64,000 bases of DNA from Campylobacteraceae bacterium (lineage in GTDB: Bacteria > Campylobacterota > Campylobacteria > Campylobacterales > Sulfurovaceae): assembly GCA_027024155.1 (NCBI GenBank), contig JALVTE010000020.1, positions 62,001 through 126,000 on the forward strand, in the 5' to 3' direction. Shown here piece by piece: positions 35,005-46,625 of this stretch; positions within the stretch are counted from its first letter, which is position 1; each line of letters begins with the position of its first letter. The notes beneath the pieces were generated by a model that saw nothing but the letters and a program-made list of their open reading frames with translations, was not told the DNA's origin and did no database searches. The position numbers and the translations under genes are program-made.

Positions 35005-35621
35005 TACTTCTTACCTCCCTCTTTACATCCTTGAACTGTTAGCCATTTTTTAACAATCATTTTAGATTCGCCTGTCTTTTCGTCGTAAGCTTCAGGTCCA
35101 GAATACTCTGTAGACATAACATCGAACTCTCCATTATGGTTAAATGTCCATAAAATATCGTTAGAATCTAGTATTCCATTTACATCAGTCCCCGGATTTA
35201 CTTGCATCTGCATTACCATAGAACCATCTTGTCTAAATAGACCAAAACCGTAAACTAAATCACGACTATGAATATCAAACTTAATTGTTTGCCCACACTG
35301 AACCGTAACATGTTTTGGCATATTTATCCACTTATGATTACCTACTTCAAATTCATAACTCGCATCTGGCTTAATGTGGTGTCTCATAATATCTTGCGAT
35401 ACCCACGGAATTGAATTGTATGTAAAAATATGGTGTCCTACACCCATAGCAACCAAAAATGCCATATATCCATAAAATGGAATCCTTACAATAGATTTAG
35501 CCTTCTCTTTTCTGGTTAAGTTATATGCAAACCAAGCGATTAACGAAATAATAAAAATCGCATAGATTGAATACGCCATCCAGTGAAAAGATAAAAGCTC
35601 TTTCGAACTAGCAAATGTCAT
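35004..35621 (-). CDS. Oxidase subunit II-like protein without a CuA site
   Basis: This 205-residue protein has two N-terminal membrane helices (about 15-35 and 50-65) and a periplasmic cupredoxin domain. Its FDIHSRDLVYGFGL and VMQMQVNPG strands match the COX II fold. In the copper-binding loop (CxExxCGxxH) it has STEYSGPEAY: both cysteines are Ser and the final His is absent. It therefore should not hold a binuclear CuA centre and must take electrons in another way. It is first in the two-gene unit. Confidence 0.82.
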   Translation of the reverse strand: MTFASSKELLSFHWMAYSIYAIFIISLIAWFAYNLTRKEKAKSIVRIPFYGYMAFLVAMGVGHHIFTYNSIPWVSQDIMRHHIKPDASYEFEVGNHKWINMPKHVTVQCGQTIKFDIHSRDLVYGFGLFRQDGSMVMQMQVNPGTDVNGILDSNDILWTFNHNGEFDVMSTEYSGPEAYDEKTGESKMIVKKWLTVQGCKEGGKK

Positions 35622-35790
35622 CTCTTCTTCTCCTAATTATTTGTGGTACTAAGCTCTATAAATGTAGTATTAGCAGAACTTATTCCAAGTATAATAATAT
35701 AATTAAGATTGCTAAATAAAGTTGATAGATATCAAGATAAAAAGTTAAAAGCAGTAAATAATTGATTAATTTTTAGGCAGTTTAATTTTT

Positions 35791-35813
35791 GTTTGCTTAA
35801 TATTTAAGCAAAC
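35791..35813 (-). terminator. Perfect 10-bp hairpin after the DUF1080-like gene
   Basis: GTTTGCTTAA, loop TAT, TTAAGCAAAC. It starts at the stop codon of the 35813 gene. The minus strand continues AAAAATTAAAC, without a U-run, so termination is uncertain. Confidence 0.4.
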
Positions 35814-36370
35814 TATTTCCATTTACCAATTTCAAAGTTTTTAAAAGAGCTTAGTGCGTCTGATTTTGTCCAAACTCCAACTCCACCACCTTGAGAATTA
35901 AAAGTAAAGTTTAAAAGTTCTTTATCATCTAAGTAGAGTCGATAGCGAGACATATATACTTTTATTGTCATATTATGCCAACCGCTACTGAGCTTAATAT
36001 TACTAGAGGCTCTCTCTACTCTTAAACCATTTGTAACGGTGTAGAATCTAAAGTTATCTTCTAGTGGATTGAAGCGAGCTACTAAGTAGTTGTCTCTGTC
36101 TTTAACATCCCACATAATACCACCACCTTGGTCTTGCGAGCCACTATTTGCTTTAAAATCAACCGATAAAGTACCATTAGATAGGGCAAAATCTTTAGTA
36201 AAATATAAATTATAATATTCACCACTAGGTTTTGTTAAACTAACAATAGTAGAGTTGCCATCTTTACTTGTAATCCACTTACCTACACTTTGCCATTTAC
36301 CTTTAGAAAAGTCAATATTTTGGGCATTTAATTGTAAAAGTAGAGTTATAATAAGTATTAGCTTTTTCAA
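35813..36370 (-). CDS. Exported concanavalin-like (DUF1080/LamG-type) protein
   Basis: This 185-residue protein has a signal peptide (LILIITLLLQLNAQ) and a beta-sandwich domain with the pattern of DUF1080 proteins: GTLSVDFKANSGSQDQGGGIMWDVKDRDNYLVARF, given here in short as GIMWDVKDRDNY, then SSGWHNMTIKVYMSRYRLYLDD and GGGVGVWTKSDA. Such domains bind or cleave sugars. No catalytic residues can be assigned. It is expected in the periplasm. Confidence 0.75.
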   Translation of the reverse strand: MKKLILIITLLLQLNAQNIDFSKGKWQSVGKWITSKDGNSTIVSLTKPSGEYYNLYFTKDFALSNGTLSVDFKANSGSQDQGGGIMWDVKDRDNYLVARFNPLEDNFRFYTVTNGLRVERASSNIKLSSGWHNMTIKVYMSRYRLYLDDKELLNFTFNSQGGGVGVWTKSDALSSFKNFEIGKWK

Positions 36371-36478
36371 AATAGTTTACCTTTTTAAAGGTATTATACC
36401 AGAAAGTTATTTAGAATAGAAGCTGTTAGAGCTGCCCTTCATTGCCATTAAGTTAAGAGTAAAATATCCATTTATTGG

Positions 36479-36662
36479 CATAAAGCTAAAAGCAGAAAGC
36501 AAAAAAATTATCTGCCTCCTGTCGTTCCCAACAGAAAAGGGGTTCCACGATTTTAAATGCTTAAAAGTTAAAATAGGATTTTTATAGCAGTTCAAATCGT
36601 AGATTCCCGCTTTCGCGAGAATGACGAGGTGGTTAGCTTTTGGCTTTGAGCTTTTAGCTTAT
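36479..36662. repeat. Composite intergenic repeat region with REP-like palindrome before prfA
   Basis: The region contains three parts. AT left, CATAAAGCTAAAAGCAGAAAGC (36479-36500) pairs with GCTTTGAGCTTTTAGCTTAT (36643-36662), so the outer ends form an inverted repeat, and the right arm includes the prfA stop. In the middle CGTTCCCAACAGAAAAGGGG (around 36523) is a unit of its own. ATTCCCGCTTTCGCGAGAAT (36603-36622) is a REP-like palindrome of the ATTCCCN8GGGAAT kind with one substitution. A short open frame across it (36407-36595) is not a gene. Confidence 0.6.
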
Positions 36663-37732
36663 ATACTCTCTTCTGTAGCTTGCAGAGCTTCTGCTTGTGC
36701 GTGGGCAATTAGTGGGTCTATTACTAAATCTAGGGCACCGTTGTTCATTACATCATCTAGTGCATAAATTGTAAGTCCGATACGATGGTCGGTAATACGG
36801 CTTTGTGGATAGTTGTATGTTCTAATCTTTTCGCTTCTGTCGCCACTTCCAACTTGCAGTTTTCTCTCTTGTGCTAATTGGTCCATCTGCTCTTGCATTT
36901 GTGCTTCGTAAACTCTAGCTTTAAGCACTTTCATAGCTTTATCACGGTTTTTGTGTTGCGATTTCTCATCTTGAATAGATACTGTAATTCCTGTTGGAAT
37001 ATGTGTTAAACGAACGGCTGAATCAGTTGTGTTTACACATTGTCCGCCACATCCACTAGCACGGAAAACATCCATACGAACTTCGTTTGGCTTAATATCT
37101 ACCTCTACATCTTCTACCTCTGGCATTACGGCAACTGTAATTGCAGAAGTATGCACTCTACCTTGTGTTTCAGTTGCTGGCACACGCTGAACACGGTGCG
37201 TTCCACCCTCGTATTTTAGTTTTGCATAAACACTATCGCCTTTAATAAGAGCAATAATCTCTTTAAAACCACCTGCTGTTCCCTCGCTTGAGCTTACAAG
37301 CTCTACTTTCCAACCCTGTTTATCGGCATAACGCATATACATTTTGTAAGCATCTTCTACAAATAGAGCACTCTCATCGCCCCCAGTACCGGCACGAAGC
37401 TCGATATAGATATCTTTGTCATCATTTGGGTCTTTTGGAATCATTAAGATTTTTATCTCTTCTTGAAGCTCTTTTAAGCGTGGCTCTAGTTCTGCTAGCT
37501 CCTCTTTTGCCATTTCGCCAAACTCTTCATCACCTAGCATCTCTTTATTCTCTTCGATTGCTTCTATAACTTCTATAATCTCTATAGCTTTATTTCGAAT
37601 TGGCTCGATATTAGATTGTTCCTTGCTAAGTTCTGTCATCTTTTTAATGTCAGATGCTATCTCTGGTGTGCTAAGTTCTTGGGTTATTTCGTCGTATCTA
37701 TCTATAAATGGTTGAAGCTTGCTTTTAAGCAT
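36659..37732 (-). CDS. prfA: Peptide chain release factor 1
   Basis: This 357-residue protein has the class I release-factor layout: helical domain one, the codon-recognition domain with a P-A-T element ([14 protein letters not shown]), and the GGQ loop ([14 protein letters not shown]) that triggers peptide release at UAA and UAG. The length matches RF1. It follows rpsT with 48 bases between, a conserved Campylobacterota pairing. The last codons adjoin a repeat arm. Confidence 0.97.
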   Translation of the reverse strand: MLKSKLQPFIDRYDEITQELSTPEIASDIKKMTELSKEQSNIEPIRNKAIEIIEVIEAIEENKEMLGDEEFGEMAKEELAELEPRLKELQEEIKILMIPKDPNDDKDIYIELRAGTGGDESALFVEDAYKMYMRYADKQGWKVELVSSSEGTAGGFKEIIALIKGDSVYAKLKYEGGTHRVQRVPATETQGRVHTSAITVAVMPEVEDVEVDIKPNEVRMDVFRASGCGGQCVNTTDSAVRLTHIPTGITVSIQDEKSQHKNRDKAMKVLKARVYEAQMQEQMDQLAQERKLQVGSGDRSEKIRTYNYPQSRITDHRIGLTIYALDDVMNNGALDLVIDPLIAHAQAEALQATEESI

Positions 37733-37780
37733 GGAATTTCCTGTATAAGGGGAGTTTTTGCACCTAAAAGGTGCTGTGGC

Positions 37781-38047
37781 TTACGCCTCTAGTGAGTTTA
37801 CTAATTTGTGAAGACGGCTTACTTTTCTTGAAGCAGTTTGCTTCTTTAAGAAACCTTTGCTCACAAAGTGGTGAAGTTGCTTGTTAGCAATTTTAAATGC
37901 CTCTGCAGCACCCTCTTTATTACCAGCTTCTACAGCCTCTTTAACAGCTTTTACGATGTTTTTAAGACGAGTTCTGTAGTATCTGTTTCTCTCTGTTCTT
38001 ACGATTGTCTGTTTTGCTCTTTTTTTAGCAGACTTATGATTTGCCAT
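37781..38047 (-). CDS. rpsT: 30S ribosomal protein S20
   Basis: This 88-residue, highly basic protein begins [21 protein letters not shown] and ends [16 protein letters not shown], the S20 pattern. It binds 16S rRNA in the lower body of the small subunit. It is transcribed toward prfA; its promoter is at about 38068. Confidence 0.98.
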   Translation of the reverse strand: MANHKSAKKRAKQTIVRTERNRYYRTRLKNIVKAVKEAVEAGNKEGAAEAFKIANKQLHHFVSKGFLKKQTASRKVSRLHKLVNSLEA

Positions 38048-38067
38048 TGAATTTTCCTTGAATGTTA

Positions 38068-38073
38068 ATTATA
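38068..38073 (-). promoter_or_regulatory. Putative -10 box for rpsT-prfA
   Basis: TATAAT on the minus strand, 20 bases before the rpsT ATG at 38047, with AAGGAAA as ribosome site. Confidence 0.5.
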
Positions 38074-38163
38074 AAACTTGGGCAGAACCCCATTTAATTG
38101 GCGAATGGTATCAAAAAACATATTAAATTTATATTAATTAGCACAAATTACTAAATATTTTGG

Positions 38164-38169
38164 TAAAAT
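38164..38169 (+). promoter_or_regulatory. Putative -10 box for glmM-lspA
   Basis: TAAAAT in GGTAAAATC, 32 bases before the ATG at 38202. TTAAGGAA is the ribosome site. Confidence 0.5.
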
Positions 38170-38201
38170 CTTACTCAGAGTTTATATTAAGGAATTAATT
38201 T

Positions 38202-39539
38202 ATGGCACTTTTTGGTACAGATGGCGTTCGTGGAAAGGCGGGCGAAAAGGTAAATGCAATGGCGGTTTTGAAACTTGCTATGGCAACAGGAATATATTTT
38301 AAGAAGAATGCAAAAACAAATAAGATTTTAGTGGGAAAAGATACAAGAAGAAGTGGTTATATGGTAGAAGCTGCAATTTTAGCAGGACTTACAGCTGTGG
38401 GATATGATGTTATACAAATAGGACCATTCCCAACACCAGCTGTTGCATTTATTGCAACAAATATGCGTTGTGATGGTGCAGTTATGATTAGTGCTAGCCA
38501 CAACCCTTTTTACGATAATGGTATTAAATTTTTTGACAGTAATGGAAATAAGTTACCTAAAGAGATAGAGAATGAAATTAACGAAATTTATCAAAATGAA
38601 GATTTAATACAGAGTTGCCAAAAAACTGGTAAATCAATAGGTAGAAGTAAAAGAATCGATGATGTTATAGGTCGATATATTGTGCATCTTAAAAACTCTT
38701 TTCCTAAAGAGATAAACTTACAAGGCTTAAGAGTTGTAATAGATACCGCAAATGGTGCTGGCTATTTAGTGGGTGGAACAATTTTAGAAGAGTTAGGTGC
38801 AGATGTTATTGTTATTAACGATAAACCAAATGGCTTTAATATTAATGAACTGTGCGGGGCAATGCATCCTGAAGAGTTGGCAAAAGCGGTTAGAGAGTAT
38901 AGAGCCGATATTGGTATTGCACTAGATGGTGATGCCGATAGAATTGTTCTTGTAGATGAGAAAGGTGATATAGTAGATGGAGACCAGTTAATGGGCTCTT
39001 TAGCTATACATTTAAAGAAAAACGGTATGTTGGCAAGTGATAATTTTGTAACAACTATTATGAGCAATATGGCACTAGATGACTACTTAGCTCAACATGG
39101 CATTACAACGCATAGAAGTGATGTAGGCGATAAAAATGTGGCAGAACTGATGCAAAAAGTTGGTACAAATTTTGGTGGCGAAGAGAGTGGGCATGTAATA
39201 TTTAGCGACTACTCAAAAACAGGCGATGGCATATTAAGTGGCTTGCAAGCGTTGGCAATGCTGGTACAAAATGGTGGTAAAGCAAGCGAAATATTTAGAC
39301 CGTTTAAGCTATATCCACAAGCTAAATGCAACTTACATATCAGTAATAAAATACCATTAGATGAAATAGAGGGCTTAGATGAACTAAAAGCAAAAGTAGA
39401 GGCAGAGAATATGCGACACCTATTTAGATACTCTGGTACAGAAAATAAGATAAGATTACTTATAGAGGGTGAAGATACTAAAAAGATGAATGAACTTATT
39501 GAAGAGGCAGAAGCATTCTTTACAAAGGCTCTTTCGTGA
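38202..39539 (+). CDS. glmM: Phosphoglucosamine mutase
   Basis: This 445-residue enzyme converts glucosamine-6-phosphate to glucosamine-1-phosphate, the precursor of UDP-GlcNAc for peptidoglycan and LPS. The active-site serine loop is MISASHNPFYDNGIKF, the metal loop is ALDGDADRIV, the sugar loop is GGEESGHVIF and the phosphate loop is RYSGTENKIRLL. It starts MALFGTDGVRGKAG, as the family does. It overlaps lspA by four bases; glmM-lspA is also a pair in Campylobacter. Confidence 0.97.
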   Translation: MALFGTDGVRGKAGEKVNAMAVLKLAMATGIYFKKNAKTNKILVGKDTRRSGYMVEAAILAGLTAVGYDVIQIGPFPTPAVAFIATNMRCDGAVMISASHNPFYDNGIKFFDSNGNKLPKEIENEINEIYQNEDLIQSCQKTGKSIGRSKRIDDVIGRYIVHLKNSFPKEINLQGLRVVIDTANGAGYLVGGTILEELGADVIVINDKPNGFNINELCGAMHPEELAKAVREYRADIGIALDGDADRIVLVDEKGDIVDGDQLMGSLAIHLKKNGMLASDNFVTTIMSNMALDDYLAQHGITTHRSDVGDKNVAELMQKVGTNFGGEESGHVIFSDYSKTGDGILSGLQALAMLVQNGGKASEIFRPFKLYPQAKCNLHISNKIPLDEIEGLDELKAKVEAENMRHLFRYSGTENKIRLLIEGEDTKKMNELIEEAEAFFTKALS

Positions 39540-39982
39540 GAAAATTTGCAATATTTCTATTTGCATTAATTGGTGTGTTTTTTATTGACCAAGGTTTAAA
39601 AGACCTATTCTATATTCAACATTTCGATTGGCAAAGCAAGTGTATTTCGCTAGAGTTACACCTAAATAAAGGCGTAGCGTTTAGTATGTTGGAGTTTTTG
39701 GGAAATAATTTAAAATGGGTTCAACTCTCTCTTGTAGCACTGCTTGTCTACTTGGCATACAGTGAAAAGTGGCTAGAGAAATACCCACTCTCTCTAGGTT
39801 TGGTAGCAGGTGGAGCAGTTGGTAATTTGTACGATAGATTCAGCATAGATGCTGTAGTAGATTATGTTTACTGGCACTGTGGCTTTAACTTTGCTGTATT
39901 TAATTTTGCTGATGTAATGATAGATGTAGGTATCGCTCTGATAATTTTACAAGAGTTTATTAAGTATAGAAAAGAGAAATAG
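39536..39982 (+). CDS. lspA: Lipoprotein signal peptidase (signal peptidase II)
   Basis: This 148-residue inner-membrane protease has four helices and the two catalytic aspartate motifs: GAVGNLYDRFSIDAVVDYV and FAVFNFADVMIDVG. The N-proximal LNKGVAFSM is the conserved N-x-G-x-A-F element. It cuts prolipoproteins, such as the DUF2202 protein of this window, before the lipid-modified Cys. The start is GTG. Confidence 0.96.
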   Translation: MRKFAIFLFALIGVFFIDQGLKDLFYIQHFDWQSKCISLELHLNKGVAFSMLEFLGNNLKWVQLSLVALLVYLAYSEKWLEKYPLSLGLVAGGAVGNLYDRFSIDAVVDYVYWHCGFNFAVFNFADVMIDVGIALIILQEFIKYRKEK

Positions 39983-40888
39983 ATGCGATTTTTACTATTT
40001 TTTCTTTTACTGACAGTGGCTAATGCTTATAATATAGTACCAGCAAATTATCATGGTAAAATAAAGTTTATAAAGCAAGAGAAGTTAGATTACTACTTCG
40101 ATGGTTTAAATTTTAGTGAGCTATCAGACTTAGCTTACGATAGAGCAAGCGATACACTTTATGCAGTAAGTGACAAGGGGTTACTTTTTACATTTAAGGC
40201 AAATATAAATAAAGATGGCTTTAAACTAACACCACTAAATGGCTATAAACTTAAAAGCAAAAAGGGAAAACGCTTAAAAAAATGGAAACGTGACAGCGAG
40301 GGGTTAACACTAGATAATAGAAACAATCTATATATTAGCTTCGAGGGTAAACCAAAAATATCTCTATTTAGAAAAGATGGCGTTAAAATAAAAAATATAA
40401 AATTGCCAAAAGCTTTAAAGAGGGCAAAACTACGCTCTAAAAACAAAAGTTTAGAATCCTTAGCTTGGCACCCAAAATATGGTTTATTAACAGCACTAGA
40501 GTACTCAAAAGTAGGTGATAAAAAAGAGAACCAGACAATATACTCTACAAGTGGAAAAAGTTGGCGACTAAAAATGGAGCCAATTCACAACAATGCAATA
40601 ACTGCAATAGAGGTAATGGATGACGGCAACTTACTAATATTAGAGCGAGCCTACAATGGCTTGTTAGGCAAATTCCAAGCAAACTTAGTAAAAATGTACA
40701 TAAAAAACTGCAAAAGTGGAGAGTTTTGCAAAAAAGAGAAACTATTAACAATAGACAGTGCCAAAGGTTGGCAAGTAGAAAACTTCGAAGGTCTATGCAG
40801 AGTAGGCAAAAACCGCTACCTAATGGTCAGTGATGATAACGATAGCATATTGGCTTCTACAGTTTTAGTTTATTTTGAAATTTTTTAA
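39983..40888 (+). CDS. Exported phytase-like/esterase-like beta-propeller protein
   Basis: This 301-residue protein has a signal peptide (FLLFFLLLTVANA). It has the pattern of the esterase-like phytase family: FSELSDLAYDRASDTLYAVSDKG, then RDSEGLTLDNRNNLYISFEG, and SLESLAWHPKYGLLTALEY, repeated blades of a beta-propeller. The family is annotated by fold; the true substrate is unknown. It follows lspA at once, and the polysaccharide cluster begins after it. Confidence 0.78.
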   Translation: MRFLLFFLLLTVANAYNIVPANYHGKIKFIKQEKLDYYFDGLNFSELSDLAYDRASDTLYAVSDKGLLFTFKANINKDGFKLTPLNGYKLKSKKGKRLKKWKRDSEGLTLDNRNNLYISFEGKPKISLFRKDGVKIKNIKLPKALKRAKLRSKNKSLESLAWHPKYGLLTALEYSKVGDKKENQTIYSTSGKSWRLKMEPIHNNAITAIEVMDDGNLLILERAYNGLLGKFQANLVKMYIKNCKSGEFCKKEKLLTIDSAKGWQVENFEGLCRVGKNRYLMVSDDNDSILASTVLVYFEIF

Positions 40889-40927
40889 AGAATTGACATA
40901 AAATGGGGGTTTGTTAAAAAAAACAAT

Positions 40928-40933
40928 TATAAT
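40928..40933 (+). promoter_or_regulatory. Putative -10 box for the polysaccharide cluster
   Basis: TATAAT 32 bases before the ATG at 40966. AAAGAGGAAA is the ribosome site. It is the first promoter before a long run of co-directional genes. Confidence 0.5.
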
Positions 40934-40965
40934 ATGTTTTATCTTGTGTAGTTAAAAGAGGAAAC

Positions 40966-43196
<2,231 letters not shown>

Positions 43197-43198
43197 AG

Positions 43199-43765
43199 AT
43201 GAGTTATTTTGCCCATGAAACAGCTATCATTGATGAGAGTGTAGTAATAGGAGAAAATACAAAAATTTGGCATTTCTCTCATGTGCTATCAGAAGCAACT
43301 ATTGGAGAAAACTGCTCATTTGGACAAAACTGTGTAGTAGGACCAAAGGTAAATGTAGGCAATGGTGTTAAAGTTCAAAACAATGTCTCTATTTACGAAG
43401 GTGTAGAGATAGAAGATGATGTCTTTTTAGGCCCTTCTATGGTCTTTACTAATGTTATTAACCCAAGAGCATTCATTCAAAGAAAAGAGGAGTTTAAAAA
43501 GACACTTCTTAAAAAAGGCTGTTCTGTTGGAGCAAATGCTACAATAGTATGTGGTGTAACTATTGGAGAGTATGCACTTATAGGAAGTGGTGCGGTTGTA
43601 AACAGAGATGTAAAACCTTACGCTTTAATGGTTGGAGTTCCAGCCAAACAGATTGGTTGGGTTGGTATATCGGGGAATACTTTAGTGTTTAAAGATAATA
43701 TCGCCCAAGATGAGTTTGCAGTATATAAATTAATCAATGATAATTTAGAGGTGGTTAAGAGATGA
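43199..43765 (+). CDS. wlbB: UDP-GlcNAc3NA N-acetyltransferase (WbpD/WlbB type)
   Basis: This 188-residue left-handed beta-helix protein has hexapeptide repeats ([53 protein letters not shown]) and ends with [23 protein letters not shown]. The family acetylates the 3-amino group. It sits two bases after wlbA and overlaps wlbC by four. Confidence 0.92.
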   Translation: MSYFAHETAIIDESVVIGENTKIWHFSHVLSEATIGENCSFGQNCVVGPKVNVGNGVKVQNNVSIYEGVEIEDDVFLGPSMVFTNVINPRAFIQRKEEFKKTLLKKGCSVGANATIVCGVTIGEYALIGSGAVVNRDVKPYALMVGVPAKQIGWVGISGNTLVFKDNIAQDEFAVYKLINDNLEVVKR

Positions 43766-44862
43766 AAATAGATTTTGCGAAGTTACAATATCAATATCAA
43801 CTCTATAAAGAGGAGATAGATAGTGCTATACATAGTGTATTAGATAAATCAAATTATATTATGGGCGAAGAGGTAAAAGAGTTAGAAGAGAACCTACAAA
43901 ATTTTACAGGTGCAAAACACGCTATTACATGTGCTAGTGGTACAGATGCTTTGCTTCTTGCAATGATGGCATTAGATATAAAACCAGGCGATGAGATTAT
44001 TACAACGCCATTTACATTTATAGCAACAGCTGAAACTATAGCCTTTTTAGGAGCAAAGCCAGTTTTTGTAGATATAGATGAAAAAACTTACAATATTGAC
44101 CCCTCTAAAATAGAAGAGAAGATAACTAATAAAACTAAAGCTATAATTCCAGTAAGCCTATATGGGCAACCTGCCGATATAGATAAACTTCAAGCTATTG
44201 CAGACAAACACAATTTAAAATTAATTATCGATGGTGCTCAATCATTTGGAAGCACCTTTAATGGTAAAACAGATTCAAATTTAGGAGATATCTCAACCAC
44301 AAGTTTCTTTCCTGCAAAACCATTAGGTTGCTTTGGAGATGGCGGGGCTGTTTTTACTAATAGTGATGAACTTGCCCAAAAGATAAAAATGCTAAGAATT
44401 CATGGACAAAACAAACGATACCACCATAAATATATTGGAATGGGCGGAAGAATGGATACAATCCAGTGTGCAGTTGTGAATGTGAAGTTAAAACACTATA
44501 AAGATGATTTAGCTAAAAGGCAAGAAGTAGCTAAGAAGTATAGTGAAGAGTTGAGAGTGAAAAGTGAAGAGTTGGTATTGCCATATGTGGATAAGCGAGC
44601 AACATCTGCTTGGGCTCAATACTCTATTAGGATAAATGATGAAGGACAAAGGGAGAAGGTGCAAGCAAAATTAAAAGAAGTTGGAGTACCAACAGCTGTG
44701 CACTATCCTATGCCTTTACATTTACAAGAGTGTTTTGAATATTTAGGCTATAAAGAGGGTAACTTTCCTATTGCTGAAAAAATTAGCAAAGAGATTATGA
44801 GCTTGCCGATGAATCCATATTTATCTGATGAAGAGATAGAGTATATAGCAACACAGATATGA
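43762..44862 (+). CDS. wlbC: UDP-3-keto-GlcNAcA aminotransferase (WbpE/WlbC type)
   Basis: This 366-residue DegT/DnrJ/EryC1 enzyme uses PLP. The Schiff-base lysine is in [17 protein letters not shown] and the glutamine/aspartate site in [11 protein letters not shown]. It transfers an amino group from glutamate to C3, giving the diamino sugar that WlbB acetylates. The C-terminal part holds a 21-bp direct repeat (AGTGAAGAGTTG at 44542 and 44563), which encodes a [11 protein letters not shown] stretch not typical of the family. It overlaps the ligase gene by four bases. Confidence 0.92.
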   Translation: MKIDFAKLQYQYQLYKEEIDSAIHSVLDKSNYIMGEEVKELEENLQNFTGAKHAITCASGTDALLLAMMALDIKPGDEIITTPFTFIATAETIAFLGAKPVFVDIDEKTYNIDPSKIEEKITNKTKAIIPVSLYGQPADIDKLQAIADKHNLKLIIDGAQSFGSTFNGKTDSNLGDISTTSFFPAKPLGCFGDGGAVFTNSDELAQKIKMLRIHGQNKRYHHKYIGMGGRMDTIQCAVVNVKLKHYKDDLAKRQEVAKKYSEELRVKSEELVLPYVDKRATSAWAQYSIRINDEGQREKVQAKLKEVGVPTAVHYPMPLHLQECFEYLGYKEGNFPIAEKISKEIMSLPMNPYLSDEEIEYIATQI

Positions 44863-45659
44863 TAAGAGTACTGCTACTATTAATACCATTTATACTGTTT
44901 GCTCAAAAGCCAAAGATACTACTTTTAAAAGTCTATAAAGAGCAAAATATTACTGGCTGGGTAATGAGTGAAAAGTTAGATGGTATTAGAGCTTATTGGG
45001 ACGGAAAGCATTTGATAAGCCGTAGCGGTAAAATTATACATGCACCAAAATGGTTTACAAAAAATTACCCACCATTCCCAATAGATGGTGAATTATGGAG
45101 CAAGCGAGGAGATTTTGAAAATATCTCATCTATCGTAAGAGATAAAACTCCAAGTGACAAGTGGAGAGAGATTACTCATAACATCTTTGAAGTTCCATAT
45201 GCTAAAGGTGGGCTATTTGAACGCTTAGCAAAAGTAAAACCATATGCTGGTAAATATATAAAAATAATAAAACAAATCCCAATAAAAAATAAAAAACAGA
45301 TGCAAGATTTCCTGCACCTAGTTGAAGCCAAAGGTGGCGAAGGCATAGTTGTGCGAGACCCAAATACCCCATATATAAACAGACGAACATCAAAAGCCCT
45401 AAAAGTAAAAAGTTTTAAAGATACAGAGTGCAAAGTTGTTAAGCTGTTAAATGGAAAAGGCAAATATGCAAATATGCTAGGCTCAATAAAGTGCCAACTA
45501 CCAAACGGAACAATATTTAAAATAGGTTCAGGCTTTAGTAATAAAGAGCGAAAAAACCCACCAAAAGTAGGTGATATAGTTACTTTTAAATATAAAGAGA
45601 TGACTAAATATGGCAAGCCTCGGTTTCCAGTGTTTCTTAGGATTAGAGATACTCAATAA
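44859..45659 (+). CDS. Exported ATP-dependent DNA ligase (LigE type)
   Basis: This 266-residue protein has an N-terminal signal peptide (VLLLLIPFILFAQ). The ligase domain has the catalytic Lys in MSEKLDGIRAYW (KxDG), DGELW, and the lysines of GGEGIVVRDPNTPY and SKALKVKSF. A short OB domain ends it (KVGDIVTFKYKEM). It seals nicks in DNA using ATP in the periplasm, perhaps on DNA taken up by competence. Its position in a polysaccharide cluster, overlapping wlbC, is odd. Confidence 0.88.
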   Translation: MIRVLLLLIPFILFAQKPKILLLKVYKEQNITGWVMSEKLDGIRAYWDGKHLISRSGKIIHAPKWFTKNYPPFPIDGELWSKRGDFENISSIVRDKTPSDKWREITHNIFEVPYAKGGLFERLAKVKPYAGKYIKIIKQIPIKNKKQMQDFLHLVEAKGGEGIVVRDPNTPYINRRTSKALKVKSFKDTECKVVKLLNGKGKYANMLGSIKCQLPNGTIFKIGSGFSNKERKNPPKVGDIVTFKYKEMTKYGKPRFPVFLRIRDTQ

Positions 45660-45714
45660 AAATTGTTGAGCTATATAAAATTTATTATTTATTGTTCTGA
45701 AAGCACTTTTTATA

Positions 45715-45720
45715 TATAAT
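45715..45720 (+). promoter_or_regulatory. Putative internal -10 box before rfbA
   Basis: TATAAT 36 bases before the TTG start at 45756, in the only 90-base gap of this part of the cluster. Confidence 0.4.
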
Positions 45721-45755
45721 AACATATATTGTACATAAATTAGTAAGGAGTGTTT

Positions 45756-46625
45756 TTGAAAGGAATAGTATTAGCAGGAGGTAGTGGAACAAGACTCTAC
45801 CCCATAACTAAAAGCATAAGTAAGCAACTTCTACCAATTTATGATAAACCTATGATTTATTATCCATTGTCTGTGTTAATGCTTGCAAAAATTAAAGATA
45901 TATTGATAATTACAACTCCCCAAGATTTAGATAATTTTAAAAATCTTTTAGGTGATGGTAGCGATTGGGGAATAAGATTAGAGTATAAAGTACAGCCATC
46001 TCCAGATGGTTTAGCACAAGCATTTATTTTAGGGGAAGAGTTTATTGGAGATGATAGTGTTTGTTTAATTTTAGGTGATAATATTTTTTATGGTCATGGT
46101 TTTACTCCACTACTTCAAAATGCAGCTTCTATTACAGAGGGTGCAATGGTATTTGGCTATCAGGTAAAAGACCCACAAAGATTTGGTGTTGTAGAGTTTG
46201 ATAATAATATGAAAGTTATCAGTATAGAAGAGAAGCCAAAGAAACCTAAATCAAATTTTGCAGTTACTGGACTCTATTTTTATGATAATAGCGTTATAGA
46301 AATAGCAAAAAAAGTAAAACCTTCTGATAGGGGAGAACTTGAGATTACTTCAGTAAACGAAGAGTATTTAAAAAGAGATAAACTTCAGGTAGAGCTTCTT
46401 GGTCGTGGATTTGCTTGGTTAGATACAGGAACACACGAGAGTCTTTTGGATGCAGGATTATTTGTTCAGACAATAGAGCATAGACAAGGGTATAAAATAG
46501 CATGTCTTGAAGAGATAGCTTATAATAATGGCTGGATAGATAAAGAAAAAGTATTAAATATAGCAAGTAAACTTAGTAAAAATGGATATGGGCAATATCT
46601 TAAAGAGTTGGTAAAGAATGACTAA
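45756..46625 (+). CDS. rfbA: Glucose-1-phosphate thymidylyltransferase
   Basis: This 289-residue enzyme makes dTDP-glucose from glucose-1-phosphate and dTTP. The nucleotide loop is [14 protein letters not shown], followed by [19 protein letters not shown] and the [10 protein letters not shown] metal site. The start is a TTG at 45756, six bases after AAGGAG, which yields the canonical MKGIVLAGG; a GTG at 45750 lies inside that ribosome site. Confidence 0.95.
   Translation: MKGIVLAGGSGTRLYPITKSISKQLLPIYDKPMIYYPLSVLMLAKIKDILIITTPQDLDNFKNLLGDGSDWGIRLEYKVQPSPDGLAQAFILGEEFIGDDSVCLILGDNIFYGHGFTPLLQNAASITEGAMVFGYQVKDPQRFGVVEFDNNMKVISIEEKPKKPKSNFAVTGLYFYDNSVIEIAKKVKPSDRGELEITSVNEEYLKRDKLQVELLGRGFAWLDTGTHESLLDAGLFVQTIEHRQGYKIACLEEIAYNNGWIDKEKVLNIASKLSKNGYGQYLKELVKND

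Noticed and set aside
36407..36595. Open frame of 62 codons on the minus strand
   Set aside because: It lies wholly across the repeat region, has no ribosome site and no sensible protein character.
40893..40898. TTGACA as the -35 of the polysaccharide promoter
   Set aside because: It is 29 bases from the TATAAT at 40928, too far for a standard sigma-70 promoter.
45176..45616. 146-codon open frame opposite the DNA ligase
   Set aside because: It is antisense to a well-supported ligase gene with catalytic motifs, and has no ribosome site or recognisable motif.
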